A stretch of 64,000 bases of DNA from Hymenobacter psychrophilus (lineage in GTDB: Bacteria; Bacteroidota; Bacteroidia; Cytophagales; Hymenobacteraceae). Position 1 is the first letter of the stretch, and each line of letters begins with the position of its first letter. The position numbers were made by a program, and so were the translations under genes. The stretch spans positions 293,753 to 357,752 of the forward strand of contig NZ_FNOV01000005.1 in assembly GCF_900107135.1 (NCBI RefSeq), in the 5' to 3' direction. The notes below the pieces were generated by a model. It had not been told where the DNA came from. It saw nothing but the letters and a program-made list of their open reading frames with translations, and did no database searches. Positions 1-8,214 of this stretch are shown one piece after another.

Positions 1-116
1 AGCGGGCGGCAACGGGCGGTTCCGCTTTTCGGCGGGCCGGTTGACAGTTTCAGATGTTGATTAGATCTGCCACCGCGTATACGGTGGCTTACACCGTGCA
101 ATTCAAATTCCGAAAT

Positions 117-1187
117 ATGAATAACCGTGCTTTAGTAGTCGGTGCCAGCGGCATCATCGGCAGCAACCTGGCCCGCGAGCTGCTGGCCCACGAATGGCCC
201 ACCTACGGCTTGTCCCGCTCGCCCCGCCCCGACGACGTACTTGGTCTGCAGCCCGTGGCCGCCGACCTACTCGACCCTGCCAGCCTGGAAACTGCTCTCG
301 CCGGCCTCGCACCCACCCACGTGTTCATCACCACTTGGATGCGCCAGGACACCGAGGCCGAGAACATCCGCGTCAATGCCCTGATGATTCGCAACCTGCT
401 CGACGCGCTGGCCCCTCAACAATCGGTGCAGCACGTGGCGCTGGTTACCGGTCTCAAGCACTACCTGGGGCCGTTTGAAGCCTACGTGAACGGCGGTACC
501 CCGCCGCCCACGCCCCTGCGCGAGGAGCAGCCCCGCCTGCCGCTCGAAAACTTTTATTACGCTCAGGAAGACGAGGTGTACGCCGCCGCCACCCGCGACG
601 GCTTCACCTGGAGCATCCACCGGCCCCACACCATCATCGGGAAGGCCGTGGGCAACCTCATGAACCTGGGCACCACGCTGGCCGTGTACGCCGCCATCTG
701 CCGCGAAACCGGCCGACCCTTCCGCTGGCCCGGCTCAGAGGCCCAGTGGAACGGCCTCTCCGACGTAACCGACGCCCGCATTATCGCCCAGCAGTTGCGC
801 TGGGCTGCCACCGCCGAAACGGCCCGCAATGAGGCCTTCAACATCGTGAACGGCGACGTATTTCGCTGGAGCTGGCTGTGGCCCCGCCTGGCCGCCTGGT
901 TCGGGGTCGAGGCCGTAGGTTTCGATGGCACCATTCATCCGTTGGAAGCCGAAATGAGCGCCGACGCCCCCGTGTGGCGCGATATAGCCAGCCGCCACAA
1001 TCTGGCCGAGGCCGACCTCAGCCGCCTGGCCTCGCCCTGGCATACCGATCTGGACCTGGGCCGCCCCATCGAAGTAATGACCGACATGAGCAAGAGCCGC
1101 CGGCACGGTTTCCTGGCCTACCAGACCACCGAGGATTCGTTCTTCGACCTGTTCACCCAACTCCGCACCGACCGTTTGATTCCGTAA
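117..1187 (+). CDS. PRISE-like SDR reductase (progesterone 5-beta-reductase/iridoid synthase family)
   Basis: Atypical short-chain dehydrogenase of the PRISE/VEP1 family, probably an NADPH-dependent enone reductase of unknown natural substrate; cytoplasmic, 356 aa. The N-terminal Rossmann motif is GASGIIGSNLA. Next come TGLKHYLGPFE, which holds the family lysine, and NFYYAQEDEVY, which holds the catalytic tyrosine. WSIHRPHTIIG and NEAFNIVNGDVFRW are further family signatures. The reading frame is open from 54, but the ATG at 117 sits directly before the Rossmann strand and is the better start. It is the first gene of the window, so its upstream partners are unknown. The family call is firm; the substrate is not inferable. 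Confidence 0.85.
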   Translation: MNNRALVVGASGIIGSNLARELLAHEWPTYGLSRSPRPDDVLGLQPVAADLLDPASLETALAGLAPTHVFITTWMRQDTEAENIRVNALMIRNLLDALAPQQSVQHVALVTGLKHYLGPFEAYVNGGTPPPTPLREEQPRLPLENFYYAQEDEVYAAATRDGFTWSIHRPHTIIGKAVGNLMNLGTTLAVYAAICRETGRPFRWPGSEAQWNGLSDVTDARIIAQQLRWAATAETARNEAFNIVNGDVFRWSWLWPRLAAWFGVEAVGFDGTIHPLEAEMSADAPVWRDIASRHNLAEADLSRLASPWHTDLDLGRPIEVMTDMSKSRRHGFLAYQTTEDSFFDLFTQLRTDRLIP

Positions 1188-1276
1188 AGCCGACGAAGCA
1201 CAACACTGCCCGATGACGTCGCAACTGATGCCGGGCCTATCGGCACCCGGTAGGGCATTTGCACGAAATCATCAAC

Positions 1277-1357
1277 GCGCCGGCCTACAGTCTGGGTAGC
1301 CGCTAGCCAGCCCCGTAAATGGCTTGGCTAGCGGCTACCCAGACTGTGGGCCGGCGC
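1277..1357. repeat. Long intergenic hairpin downstream of the PRISE reductase
   Basis: Arms reading GTCTGGGTAGCCGCTAGCC and its reverse complement are flanked by a second matching block GCGCCGGCC / GGCCGGCGC, giving an almost continuous stem of about 35 bp around a short loop. There is no T tract on either side, so it is a palindromic repeat rather than a typical intrinsic terminator, although it could stop or protect the upstream mRNA. Confidence 0.7.
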
Positions 1358-1423
1358 ATTATTGAGCCCGCTACTGCTGCCAATTGCCCCGTACCTCCCT
1401 ATGCCGCCATCTTGCCGGCACCC

Positions 1424-1431
1424 TACCTTTG
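1424..1431 (+). promoter_or_regulatory. Candidate -7 element TACCTTTG
   Basis: TACCTTTG matches the Bacteroidota -7 consensus TAnnTTTG and lies 54 bp before the ATG of the secreted protein at 1486. No clear -33 TTTG is seen at the usual 19-bp spacing. Confidence 0.45.
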
Positions 1432-1485
1432 TGCTGCCCCAGGCAAGCCGCTTTTCAGGCTGCTGTTCTGTACGCGCCACTGTTT

Positions 1486-2487
1486 ATGAACTGGTTTTTC
1501 ATTTTCTGCTCGCTTCTGCTGCCCCTTACGGTTGCGCAAGCCCAGCCAACTCGCCCACTACTTACGCGCACCATCCAGCTTCCCGCGGAGCTGGCCGACC
1601 GTGAAAACCAGTTCTCCGGACTCTGCACCTACCGCGGGCAGCTGCTGCTACTCTCAGAAAGCCGCCTTCAGGAGCAGGCCGAAGCGAAAGTATACGGCTT
1701 TGCCCTGCCCGACCTCGACCGGCAGCTGGCTGGTTCAACGGCCGCATTGTCTTTCCGAAAATACACCATCCGCGGCCTCAGCCAGGCCCGGGCCCGCATC
1801 GATAGGACCGCCCCCATATACGAGGGTCTGGAGGCGGTAGCGGTGCTGCGCGACACGCTGTATTTTTCCATTGAAACCGTTACGCCGGCTCCCAACTGCT
1901 ACCTTGTGCGGGGTGTGCTTGACGAAAGCCAAAGCGTCGTTCAGCTTGACAGCAGCTACCTGCTGGCCCTGCCCAAGCCCCGGCTGCCCGACGGCTCCTC
2001 GGCTTACAACGCGGGTTTTGAGGCCCTGGCCAGCTATCGGAACCGCGAGTTGCTGGCGCTGTTCGAGTACAACTACCTGGCCCGCGGCAACTCCGCCGTA
2101 GCACTGCGTGACGCCCGTTCCCGGTTTGTGCTACTGCCACCAGTACCCTTCCGGGTAACGGACCTGACGCCCACTGGCCGCCGCCGGTTCACGGCCATCA
2201 ACTACTTCTTCAACGGCGCTTCCGATGCCGTGTACCGCATGGCCTCGCCCGACCCCAACGCCCGCCTGGTGCTGGACAGCGCCGGCCGCTACCAGCACTA
2301 CAGCCGCCTCATCAGCCTGCGCTACACCCGCCACGGCATCAAGTGGAAACCGTTGCTGACGCTGCCCGTCGAGTACCAGACCTTCAACTGGGAAGGGCTG
2401 GCAGCTTATAAGGGTGGTTATTTCCTCATCAACGACAAGTACGGGCCTTCAAGCCAGTCGACGCTGCTGTATCTGCGGCGGCAGTAA
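1486..2487 (+). CDS. Secreted protein of unknown function, possibly beta-propeller (phytase-like esterase type)
   Basis: 333 aa exported protein. The frame opens at 1384, but the ATG at 1486 starts a clean signal peptide (MNWFFIFCSLLLPLTVAQAQ, cleavage after AQA) and lies behind a -7 box. The mature part has recurring beta-strand blocks with EGLEAVAV, FEALASYRN and WEGLAAYKGGYFLINDKYG, the kind of repeated E-G/A-L-A signature seen in the esterase-like phytase family of beta-propellers. That assignment is tentative. No catalytic residues can be fixed. It stands alone, between an intergenic hairpin and a frameshifted outer-membrane protein gene. Confidence 0.55.
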   Translation: MNWFFIFCSLLLPLTVAQAQPTRPLLTRTIQLPAELADRENQFSGLCTYRGQLLLLSESRLQEQAEAKVYGFALPDLDRQLAGSTAALSFRKYTIRGLSQARARIDRTAPIYEGLEAVAVLRDTLYFSIETVTPAPNCYLVRGVLDESQSVVQLDSSYLLALPKPRLPDGSSAYNAGFEALASYRNRELLALFEYNYLARGNSAVALRDARSRFVLLPPVPFRVTDLTPTGRRRFTAINYFFNGASDAVYRMASPDPNARLVLDSAGRYQHYSRLISLRYTRHGIKWKPLLTLPVEYQTFNWEGLAAYKGGYFLINDKYGPSSQSTLLYLRRQ

Positions 2488-2577
2488 TGGCAGCAGTTGT
2501 TTTAATTGCCTTTGGTGCTTCAAAAGCAACTTGCAGGCAGACTAAAATGATACTATACCGATTTCTATGCGCGGCGT

Positions 2578-3531
2578 GTGGAATATGCTGGTGATTCGCA
2601 TCTGCTTGGCGTACGAATAACTTCGATTTATGAAATCAGCTTTACGCTACCTGATTTTACTGCTGATTACCATACCTGCACCGTCGCCGGGCGCATCACC
2701 GACCGCTCAACGGGTCAACCGCTTTCCGGCTGCACCGTTTTGCAGTTCGGCACGACCAATGGCGTCAGCACTGGGGCCAATGGCGTGTTCTCGCTGCCAG
2801 TGGCTTCAGTAGCCGATACGCTTAGTTTAGTGGTTTCCTCTATTGGCTATATGCATCAGCGGCGCCAAGTGCACCTCTACGACAGCGCTTATTTCGCGCT
2901 GTCATCAGCCAGTAAGCTACTTTGCGATTTATTGATTGAGCCACGTTTAGAGGCCGGATTGCTTTCGGGTACTCACTATGCCCCTTTCGGAGCTACTGTC
3001 CGGATGAATCGTAGCCGGTATATACCGTTTGTTTCCCATTTGCAAGCCAGCTACCAAACTAACTTTCATGAGAATAATGCTGCCTTCGTTCAAGTTGGAT
3101 TACCCACCCTGCACCCCGGTAATCGGTTAACGCTAAATGAGCGCCTCAACTATCAATGGTTGCAGGCTGCACCACATAACACCCGCTTTCACGCTTATTC
3201 AGCCAGCGTCGAAGCTAGTGATTACCGACTTGGTTCAATTCTGATGCCCAGCTTGGTGGTAGGCGGGGGCTACGCCACCCTAAAAGAGCGGCGCAATAAT
3301 GAGCAACTAGAAATTGTTGGTTTTGGCTACACCGCTGGCCTGCGACACTACTTCTCTGATGACTTATTGCAGCTGCAGGTACTCGCAACCGCCACGCGCT
3401 GGCCCGGCTACTGGCAGTTGCAGGGCAGCGCCAAGCGTGGTTTGTTCGGGAGTTTTGCCGCTGGGGTCAGTTACAACCAAGTCAGGGATTATAAAGAAGT
3501 GTCTTTCGCTCTTACCCGGTACTTTTATTAG
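2578..3531 (+). CDS. CarboxypepD-regulatory-domain outer-membrane protein, apparently frameshifted at its signal peptide
   Basis: The main frame encodes a carboxypeptidase-regulatory-like (beta-sandwich) domain (VAGRITDRSTGQPLSGCTV, then a glycine-rich stretch and SSIGY). It is followed by about 190 residues rich in alternating aromatic strands and ends in RYFY, typical of a small outer-membrane beta-barrel. The first 30 residues of this frame are not a signal peptide. In the next frame an ATG at 2630 encodes MKSALRYLILLLITIPA, a good signal peptide that would join the beta-sandwich domain if one base were changed near 2670-2685. A TAACTTCG -7-like element lies just before 2630. Either the gene carries a frameshift mutation or there is a sequence error. 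It probably should read 2630-3531. Confidence 0.6.
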   Translation: MEYAGDSHLLGVRITSIYEISFTLPDFTADYHTCTVAGRITDRSTGQPLSGCTVLQFGTTNGVSTGANGVFSLPVASVADTLSLVVSSIGYMHQRRQVHLYDSAYFALSSASKLLCDLLIEPRLEAGLLSGTHYAPFGATVRMNRSRYIPFVSHLQASYQTNFHENNAAFVQVGLPTLHPGNRLTLNERLNYQWLQAAPHNTRFHAYSASVEASDYRLGSILMPSLVVGGGYATLKERRNNEQLEIVGFGYTAGLRHYFSDDLLQLQVLATATRWPGYWQLQGSAKRGLFGSFAAGVSYNQVRDYKEVSFALTRYFY

Positions 3532-3545
3532 CCTGGGAGCCCTCA

Positions 3546-3587
3546 AACAGCAATGCCCGACCACATTGGCCGGGCATTGCTGTTTTA
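3546..3587. terminator. Bidirectional intrinsic terminator
   Basis: Stem ACAGCAATGCCCG / CGGGCATTGCTGT with an 11-nt loop and T-rich/A-rich flanks (TGTTTTACTAAAAAAG). It lies between the convergent ends of the outer-membrane protein gene and fabI and could serve both. Confidence 0.8.
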
Positions 3588-3603
3588 CTAAAAAAGAACC
3601 GGA

Positions 3604-4425
3604 TTAGTGCTTGGCACCCATTACCAGTTCCACGATTTCCTCCGAGATGCCGGTGGTGCTGAAGCCGCCGTCGTGCATCAGGTTCTGCATGGTTACGTAG
3701 CGGGTCAGGTCCGAGAACAGGCTCACCACGTAGTCGGCGCAGGCTTCGGCCGGGGCGTTGCCCAGGGGCGAAAGGCGTTCGGCATACTCGTAGAACGCAT
3801 CGAAGCCGCTGATGCCGGTGCCGGCGGTGGTTTTGGTGGGCGACTGCGAGATGGTGTTCACGCGCACTTTCTTGAGCTTGCCCAGGCGCTGGCCGTAGCT
3901 ACGGGCAATGCTTTCGAGCATGGCCTTGGCCTGGCTCATGTCGGTGTAGTCGAGGAAGGCGCGCTGGGCGGCAATGTAGCTCAGGGCTACGGCCGAGCCC
4001 CACTCATTGAAGGCGTCCTGCTTCTCGGCCACGGCCAGCATTTTGTGAAACGAGAGGGCCGACACGTCGAGCGTCTTCTGATACCACTCGTAGTTGAGCT
4101 CTCCATAATGCTTGCCCTTGCGGATGTTGGCACTCATGCCAATGCTGTGCAGCACAAAATCAAGCTTGCCGCCTAGGTGCTCCTGGGCACCCGAAAACAG
4201 CTTCTCCAGGTCCTCCATTGAGGTGGCATCGGCCGGAATGATGGGCGCGTTGCACTGCTCCGAGAGCTTGTTGATTTCGCCCATCCGCATGGCCAGCGGG
4301 GCGTTGGTGAGCACGAAGCGGGCGCCCTCGGCGTGGCACTTCAGCGCTACTTTCCAGGCAATGGATTCTTCATTGAGCGCACCGGAAATGATACCGACTT
4401 TGCCCGCGAGCAGGTTACTGGCCAT
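3604..4425 (-). CDS. fabI: Enoyl-[acyl-carrier-protein] reductase (NADH)
   Basis: Last step of each elongation cycle of type II fatty acid synthesis: reduces trans-2-enoyl-ACP with NADH. 273 aa from the ATG at 4425; the 12 residues upstream in frame are not conserved-looking. The motifs are those of the FabI branch of SDRs: GIISGALNEESIAWKVA for the nucleotide-binding loop, LHSIGMS, then catalytic Tyr160 and Lys167 with the six-residue spacing (Y-x6-K) that separates FabI from classical SDRs. ISQSPTKTTAGTGI forms the substrate-binding loop. It is monocistronic and ends against a shared terminator. The FabI branch is triclosan-sensitive in many bacteria. Confidence 0.95.
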   Translation of the reverse strand: MASNLLAGKVGIISGALNEESIAWKVALKCHAEGARFVLTNAPLAMRMGEINKLSEQCNAPIIPADATSMEDLEKLFSGAQEHLGGKLDFVLHSIGMSANIRKGKHYGELNYEWYQKTLDVSALSFHKMLAVAEKQDAFNEWGSAVALSYIAAQRAFLDYTDMSQAKAMLESIARSYGQRLGKLKKVRVNTISQSPTKTTAGTGISGFDAFYEYAERLSPLGNAPAEACADYVVSLFSDLTRYVTMQNLMHDGGFSTTGISEEIVELVMGAKH

Positions 4426-4485
4426 ATAGGGAGGTGAGTTGAGGTAAGATTGGAACCACAAAAAAGGCGAAAAAACGGCAGAACG

Positions 4486-4620
4486 TCATGCTGAACGGAA
4501 CGAAGTGAAGCCGAAGCATCTCTACCGCACCGGTAATCCTGGTGTTGGATTCACCACCATAGCAGCAACGCCTCGCCTCCGCTCCGACACTGGCTTCAGG
4601 CGCCTTCGCTCAGCATAACA
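4486..4620. repeat. Imperfect palindromic element (GTCAT-CTGA type)
   Basis: Begins GTCATGCTGAACGGAACGAAG, continues with GAAGCATCTCTACCGC and ends CGCCTTCGCTCAGCATAAC. It shares these blocks with the elements at 17.6, 34.5 and 52.5 kb but its two arms have diverged. It fills the fabI-recN gap. Confidence 0.6.
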
Positions 4621-4643
4621 GCTCTTTCACCCCAGCTCCCGTC

Positions 4644-6317
4644 CTACCCCGCCATTTCCACGCCGCGCAGGGCCAGCAACTCGCGGGCGCTTTGGGTGGC
4701 GTGCAGGGTGGGGTTGGCACCGGAAATCATCTGGGCAATTTCATGGATGCGCTCGTCCTGGCTGAGTTGGCGGATGCGGCTCACGGTGCGGTCGGCGCGG
4801 TCTTCCTTGTACACAAAATAGTGGGCGTCGCCGGCGGCAGCCATCTGGGGCAGGTGGCTGATGGCAATAAGCTGGTGCTTCTTGGCCATCTGCTGCATCA
4901 TACGGCCTACTTTCAGGGCAATTTCGCCGCTGATACCGGTGTCTATTTCGTCGAACACTATCGTTGGCAGGGCCGTTTTGTCGGCCAGCATATACTTGAT
5001 GCACAGCATGAGGCGCGAGAACTCGCCGCCCGAGGCAGCCTTGCTCAGCGTCTGGGGCTCGGCCCCTTTATTGGCCGTGAACAGGATGCTCACCACATCA
5101 ATCCCACTAACGGCGGGGGCCCCGGCCTCGTGGCCGACTACGATGCGGGCGTGTGGCATACCCAGGTCGGTGAGCAGCGCGGCCAGCTCCTTCTCGAACT
5201 TCGGAAACGTCTTGCGGCGGGCCTCCGAGAGGCGCAGGGCCTGCTTCTGCACGGTGGCCAGGGTGGCTTCCACATCGCGGCGCAGGCGGCTGATCTGCTT
5301 GTCGAGGTTGAAGACCGAACTGACCTTGTCGCGCAGGTCGGCGCGCACGGCCAATAGGTCCACCACGTCGCGCACCTGGTGCTTGCGCTGCAGGCTGTAG
5401 AGCACGTTTAAGCGGCTCTGCAGCTCATCAATGCGGGCTGGGTCGCCCTCGGTGCGGCGCTCTACCTGCTCAATTTCGTCGGTGATGTCGCGCAGCTCAA
5501 TCAGGCAGCTGTCGAGGCGGTGGCGCAGGTCTTTTACGGGCTCCGAGTAGGGCGCAATCTGGCCCAGTAGTACGGCTGCATCTTTCAGCGCGCCGGTGGC
5601 GCAGTATTCGCCGTCGCTCAGGCTCTGCAGGGCGTGGGTGAGTTTGTACTTGATTTCCTCGGCGTGCTCCAGTTCCTTTACTTCCTGCTCCAGTTCGTCT
5701 TGGCGCTCATTGTCGAGACTGGCTTCTTCCAGCTCGTTCAGCAGAAAACTGTGGTAGTCGAGTTCCTTGTTGGCCTGGGCCACTTGGCCCTCCAGGGCCT
5801 GCAGGTCGGTTTCGAGCTTGCGGTACTGGCGGAACGCGTTGCTGTACTGGGTGCGGGTGGGCACCAGATGGGCGTACAAATCCAGCAGATTCAGCTGAAA
5901 CACGGCATCCCCGAGCAGCAGCGTATCGTGCTGCGAATGGATGTCCATGAGGTTGGCCCCGATGTGGCGTAGGGTTTCCAGCGTCACGGGCGTATCGTTC
6001 ACGAAGGCCCGGCTCTTGCCATTAGGGCTCAGCTCGCGCCGCAGAATGCACTGCTGGTCGTAGTCCACATCCTCCGCTTCGAAAATATCGTGGAGCTGGT
6101 AGCTGCTGATATCGAAGTGCCCCTCAATCACGCACTTTTTGGCCGTATCGAAGAGCATGCGCGAGTCGGCGCGGTTGCCGAGCAGCAGCCCGATGGCGCC
6201 CAGCATAATGGACTTGCCGGCGCCCGTTTCGCCGGTAATGATGTTGAGCAGGGCCGAAGGTTTCATCTCCAGCTTTTCAATCAGGGCGTAATTCTGAATT
6301 CGTAAATCAACCAGCAT
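4644..6317 (-). CDS. recN: DNA repair protein RecN
   Basis: SMC-like ATPase acting early at double-strand breaks in recombinational repair. 557 aa, the usual length. Walker A is GETGAGKS near residue 30, in the context ALLNIITGETGAGKS typical of RecN. A long charged coiled-coil region lies at about 150-350, and the C-terminal half-domain carries the signature LSKAASGGEFSRLML and the Walker B/D-loop IVFDEIDTGISG. It is the distal gene of the conserved Bacteroidota run bamD-rpoZ-coaC-coaB-porD-recN, but 327 bp separate it from porD upstream and a TAGCTTTG element sits in that gap, so it probably has its own promoter. Confidence 0.96.
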   Translation of the reverse strand: MLVDLRIQNYALIEKLEMKPSALLNIITGETGAGKSIMLGAIGLLLGNRADSRMLFDTAKKCVIEGHFDISSYQLHDIFEAEDVDYDQQCILRRELSPNGKSRAFVNDTPVTLETLRHIGANLMDIHSQHDTLLLGDAVFQLNLLDLYAHLVPTRTQYSNAFRQYRKLETDLQALEGQVAQANKELDYHSFLLNELEEASLDNERQDELEQEVKELEHAEEIKYKLTHALQSLSDGEYCATGALKDAAVLLGQIAPYSEPVKDLRHRLDSCLIELRDITDEIEQVERRTEGDPARIDELQSRLNVLYSLQRKHQVRDVVDLLAVRADLRDKVSSVFNLDKQISRLRRDVEATLATVQKQALRLSEARRKTFPKFEKELAALLTDLGMPHARIVVGHEAGAPAVSGIDVVSILFTANKGAEPQTLSKAASGGEFSRLMLCIKYMLADKTALPTIVFDEIDTGISGEIALKVGRMMQQMAKKHQLIAISHLPQMAAAGDAHYFVYKEDRADRTVSRIRQLSQDERIHEIAQMISGANPTLHATQSARELLALRGVEMAG

Positions 6318-6644
6318 ACCGAAAAAGCGTGAGGGCCGGAGCGCCGGCCGTGGCTACTAAAAGTGCAGCTACGGCCCCGTATCATACGGCCAGGGCTAGC
6401 AGCTTTAGCAAAGCTACTAGTTCGGTTAGTCAAATGCCAGTTATTTTCGCAAAGAGCAATACCAGAGGCCATCACGGCCTCTTGCGGTGGCTTTTGCGCG
6501 CAAACTTTTCGTTTGTGTCTAGTTCGGGTTGCGAAGTAATTCGCTATAAAGATATAAAGGCGGAGACAAGCTCCACCCCTACCGCACTAACAGCTAACAG
6601 CTAACAGCTAACAGCTAACAGCTAACAGCTAACAGCTAACAAAA
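6318..6644. other. recN-porD intergenic region with promoter candidate and heptamer array
   Basis: 327 bp without a gene. On the minus strand TAGCTTTG (6409-6416) fits the Bacteroidota -7 consensus about 90 bp before the recN ATG. The porD-proximal end carries a perfect heptamer array (6591-6639). No hairpin with a T tract is evident. Confidence 0.6.
6591..6639. repeat. Tandem heptamer array (CAGCTAA) x7
   Basis: Seven perfect head-to-tail copies of CAGCTAA, preceded by one degenerate unit (GCACTAA). The array ends five bases before the porD stop codon. The unit is the complement-phase form of the AGCTNNN heptads found at many other gaps of this window. Confidence 0.95.
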
Positions 6645-7565
6645 TTACGGCTGGCGCAGAATCGTTTCGTACTTCGAGGAGTTGGTGGGGTCAGTTTCGG
6701 TGAGCAGCGTCACGAGGTCGATTTTCTGCTGCTGGTCGGGGCTGGTACGGAAGACGTTGGAAATCTCATCGGCCTTGGTCTGGAAAAACGACCGCGCGAA
6801 CAGCGTACCGGGTCGGCGCTGCACGGCTTTCTGCACCTCCTGCAGCGCCTTGTACATGTTGGTGCGGGCCTCCTCGGGCTGGGTGATGAAGATATCGAGT
6901 CCCTGGCGGTAGTAGGCGTACATGCCGCTGCGGAAGGCCTGCAACTGGGGGTCCTGCAGGTTGTTGAGCAGCCAGTAGCGGTTGTTGCTGCTCTCGTCCT
7001 TCCAGCCGGGGTCCGACTCGTTGGTGATGTTCTGGGAGGCCGCGTTGGTCAGAATCTGCCGGGCCCGGTCGTAATACGGGCCGCCGCTCAGGGGCGCGAA
7101 GCTGTCCTGGTCCAAGCCAATCATCAGGTAGGCATAAAAAGACAGCAGCGACGAAAGGTTGCCGACAAACGTGTTTTCGGAGTATTCAAGCGGGTTTTGG
7201 GGCGAGTAATTGAACAGCCAGCCCCGGTCAGCGAAACTCAGCACGTTGCTGTCGTAGCCGGTGCCGTACACCGGCCGGCTGCTCACAATGCGCACCGTGG
7301 CCCGATAGGTGCCGTTTTGCGGAATTTCGGTGATTCCCACGAACAGCCGGCAGCGGATGCGCTCCTCAGGCCGGTACGCCCGGTTGGTGAAGGCCCGGCT
7401 GTTGAGAAAATTCTGGATGTCGTTGCGCAACTGCTGCACCAGCTGCGGGTCCGAAATCGTTACGTTTTCGGTCGAAACGGATACCTGCACCTGCAGCTCC
7501 TGGGCCCGGGCGGGGCACAGCAACACCAGCAACGACAGCACAAACAGCAACGAAAACTTACGCAT
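6645..7565 (-). CDS. porD: PorD/DUF4835 family protein, type IX secretion associated
   Basis: Periplasmic protein of the DUF4835/PorD family, which in Porphyromonas is needed for gliding/type IX secretion-dependent export. 306 aa, with signal peptide MRKFSLLFVLSLLVLLCPARA. The family pattern is clear: ELQVQVSV at the mature N-terminus, ISDPQLVQQLRNDIQNFLN, then LNPL-like LEYSENTFVGNLSSLLSFYAY and LIGLDQDSFAPLSGGPYY. Its start overlaps the 3' end of coaB by 8 bp, so the two are translationally coupled. The coaBC-porD-recN neighbourhood is conserved in Bacteroidota. A tandem heptamer array begins just after its stop. Confidence 0.9.
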   Translation of the reverse strand: MRKFSLLFVLSLLVLLCPARAQELQVQVSVSTENVTISDPQLVQQLRNDIQNFLNSRAFTNRAYRPEERIRCRLFVGITEIPQNGTYRATVRIVSSRPVYGTGYDSNVLSFADRGWLFNYSPQNPLEYSENTFVGNLSSLLSFYAYLMIGLDQDSFAPLSGGPYYDRARQILTNAASQNITNESDPGWKDESSNNRYWLLNNLQDPQLQAFRSGMYAYYRQGLDIFITQPEEARTNMYKALQEVQKAVQRRPGTLFARSFFQTKADEISNVFRTSPDQQQKIDLVTLLTETDPTNSSKYETILRQP

Positions 7566-8211
7566 GGCGGGCGGCTAAACGGTCGAGCACAACGCCCGCA
7601 ATATCGAGGGCGACATCGGTTTTAGATTTCAGCTCGAACGCCGTTACGCGGCCCCCGGCTTCGAGTAAAGTTACCCGATTCGTATCGTGGCGGAAACCGG
7701 CCCCGGCATCGCGCAGTGAGTTGAGCACAATCAGGTCGAAATTCTTACGCTCGAGCTTGCCCAGCGCGTGGGCCTGCTCGTTCTCTGTTTCCAACGCAAA
7801 GCCTACCGAAAATTGTTCGGGCCGCTTGGTTTTTCCGAGCTCGAAGGCAATATCCACGTTTTTCACCAGCTCCAGCGTCAGCCGCTCGCCGCTTTTCTTG
7901 ATTTTCTGGGTGGCCACTTCGGCCGGGCGGTAGTCGGCCACGGCGGCGGCAAACACCCATACGTCGGCCAGCCGGGCGGCGTCGGTGGCGGCCGCATACA
8001 TCTCGGCGGCCGTCTGCACCCTAGTGGTCAGAATGTGCGGGGAAGCCGGGTCGGGCAGGTTGGTGGGCCCACTGATGAGGGCCACCTCGGCCCCAGCCGC
8101 GGCGAAGGCCTCGGCCAGCGCGTAACCCATTTTCCCGGTGCTATGGTTGCCCAGAAACCGCACCGGGTCCAGGGGTTCGTAAGTCGGACCAGCCGTTATC
8201 AGAACGCGCAT
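7558..8211 (-). CDS. coaB: Phosphopantothenate--cysteine ligase (CoaB domain as a separate ORF)
   Basis: Second half of the usual CoaBC protein: joins cysteine to 4'-phosphopantothenate with a nucleotide triphosphate in CoA synthesis. 217 aa. RVLITAGPTYEPLDPVR, NHSTGKMGYALAEA, the AAVADYRP strand and KIKK are the CoaB nucleotide and substrate motifs. The ATG at 8211 lies one codon after the TAA of coaC and in the same frame (TAA GAA ATG), so the two ORFs are one CoaBC reading frame interrupted by a single stop. No obvious ribosome-binding site is seen. It overlaps porD by 8 bp downstream. Function should be retained if the domain folds alone. Confidence 0.88.
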   Translation of the reverse strand: MRVLITAGPTYEPLDPVRFLGNHSTGKMGYALAEAFAAAGAEVALISGPTNLPDPASPHILTTRVQTAAEMYAAATDAARLADVWVFAAAVADYRPAEVATQKIKKSGERLTLELVKNVDIAFELGKTKRPEQFSVGFALETENEQAHALGKLERKNFDLIVLNSLRDAGAGFRHDTNRVTLLEAGGRVTAFELKSKTDVALDIAGVVLDRLAARHA

Positions 8212-8214
8212 TTC

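Noticed and set aside
6591..6639. Coding heptad (coiled-coil type) repeat
   Set aside because: A 7-bp period is not a multiple of three and the array lies outside any gene.
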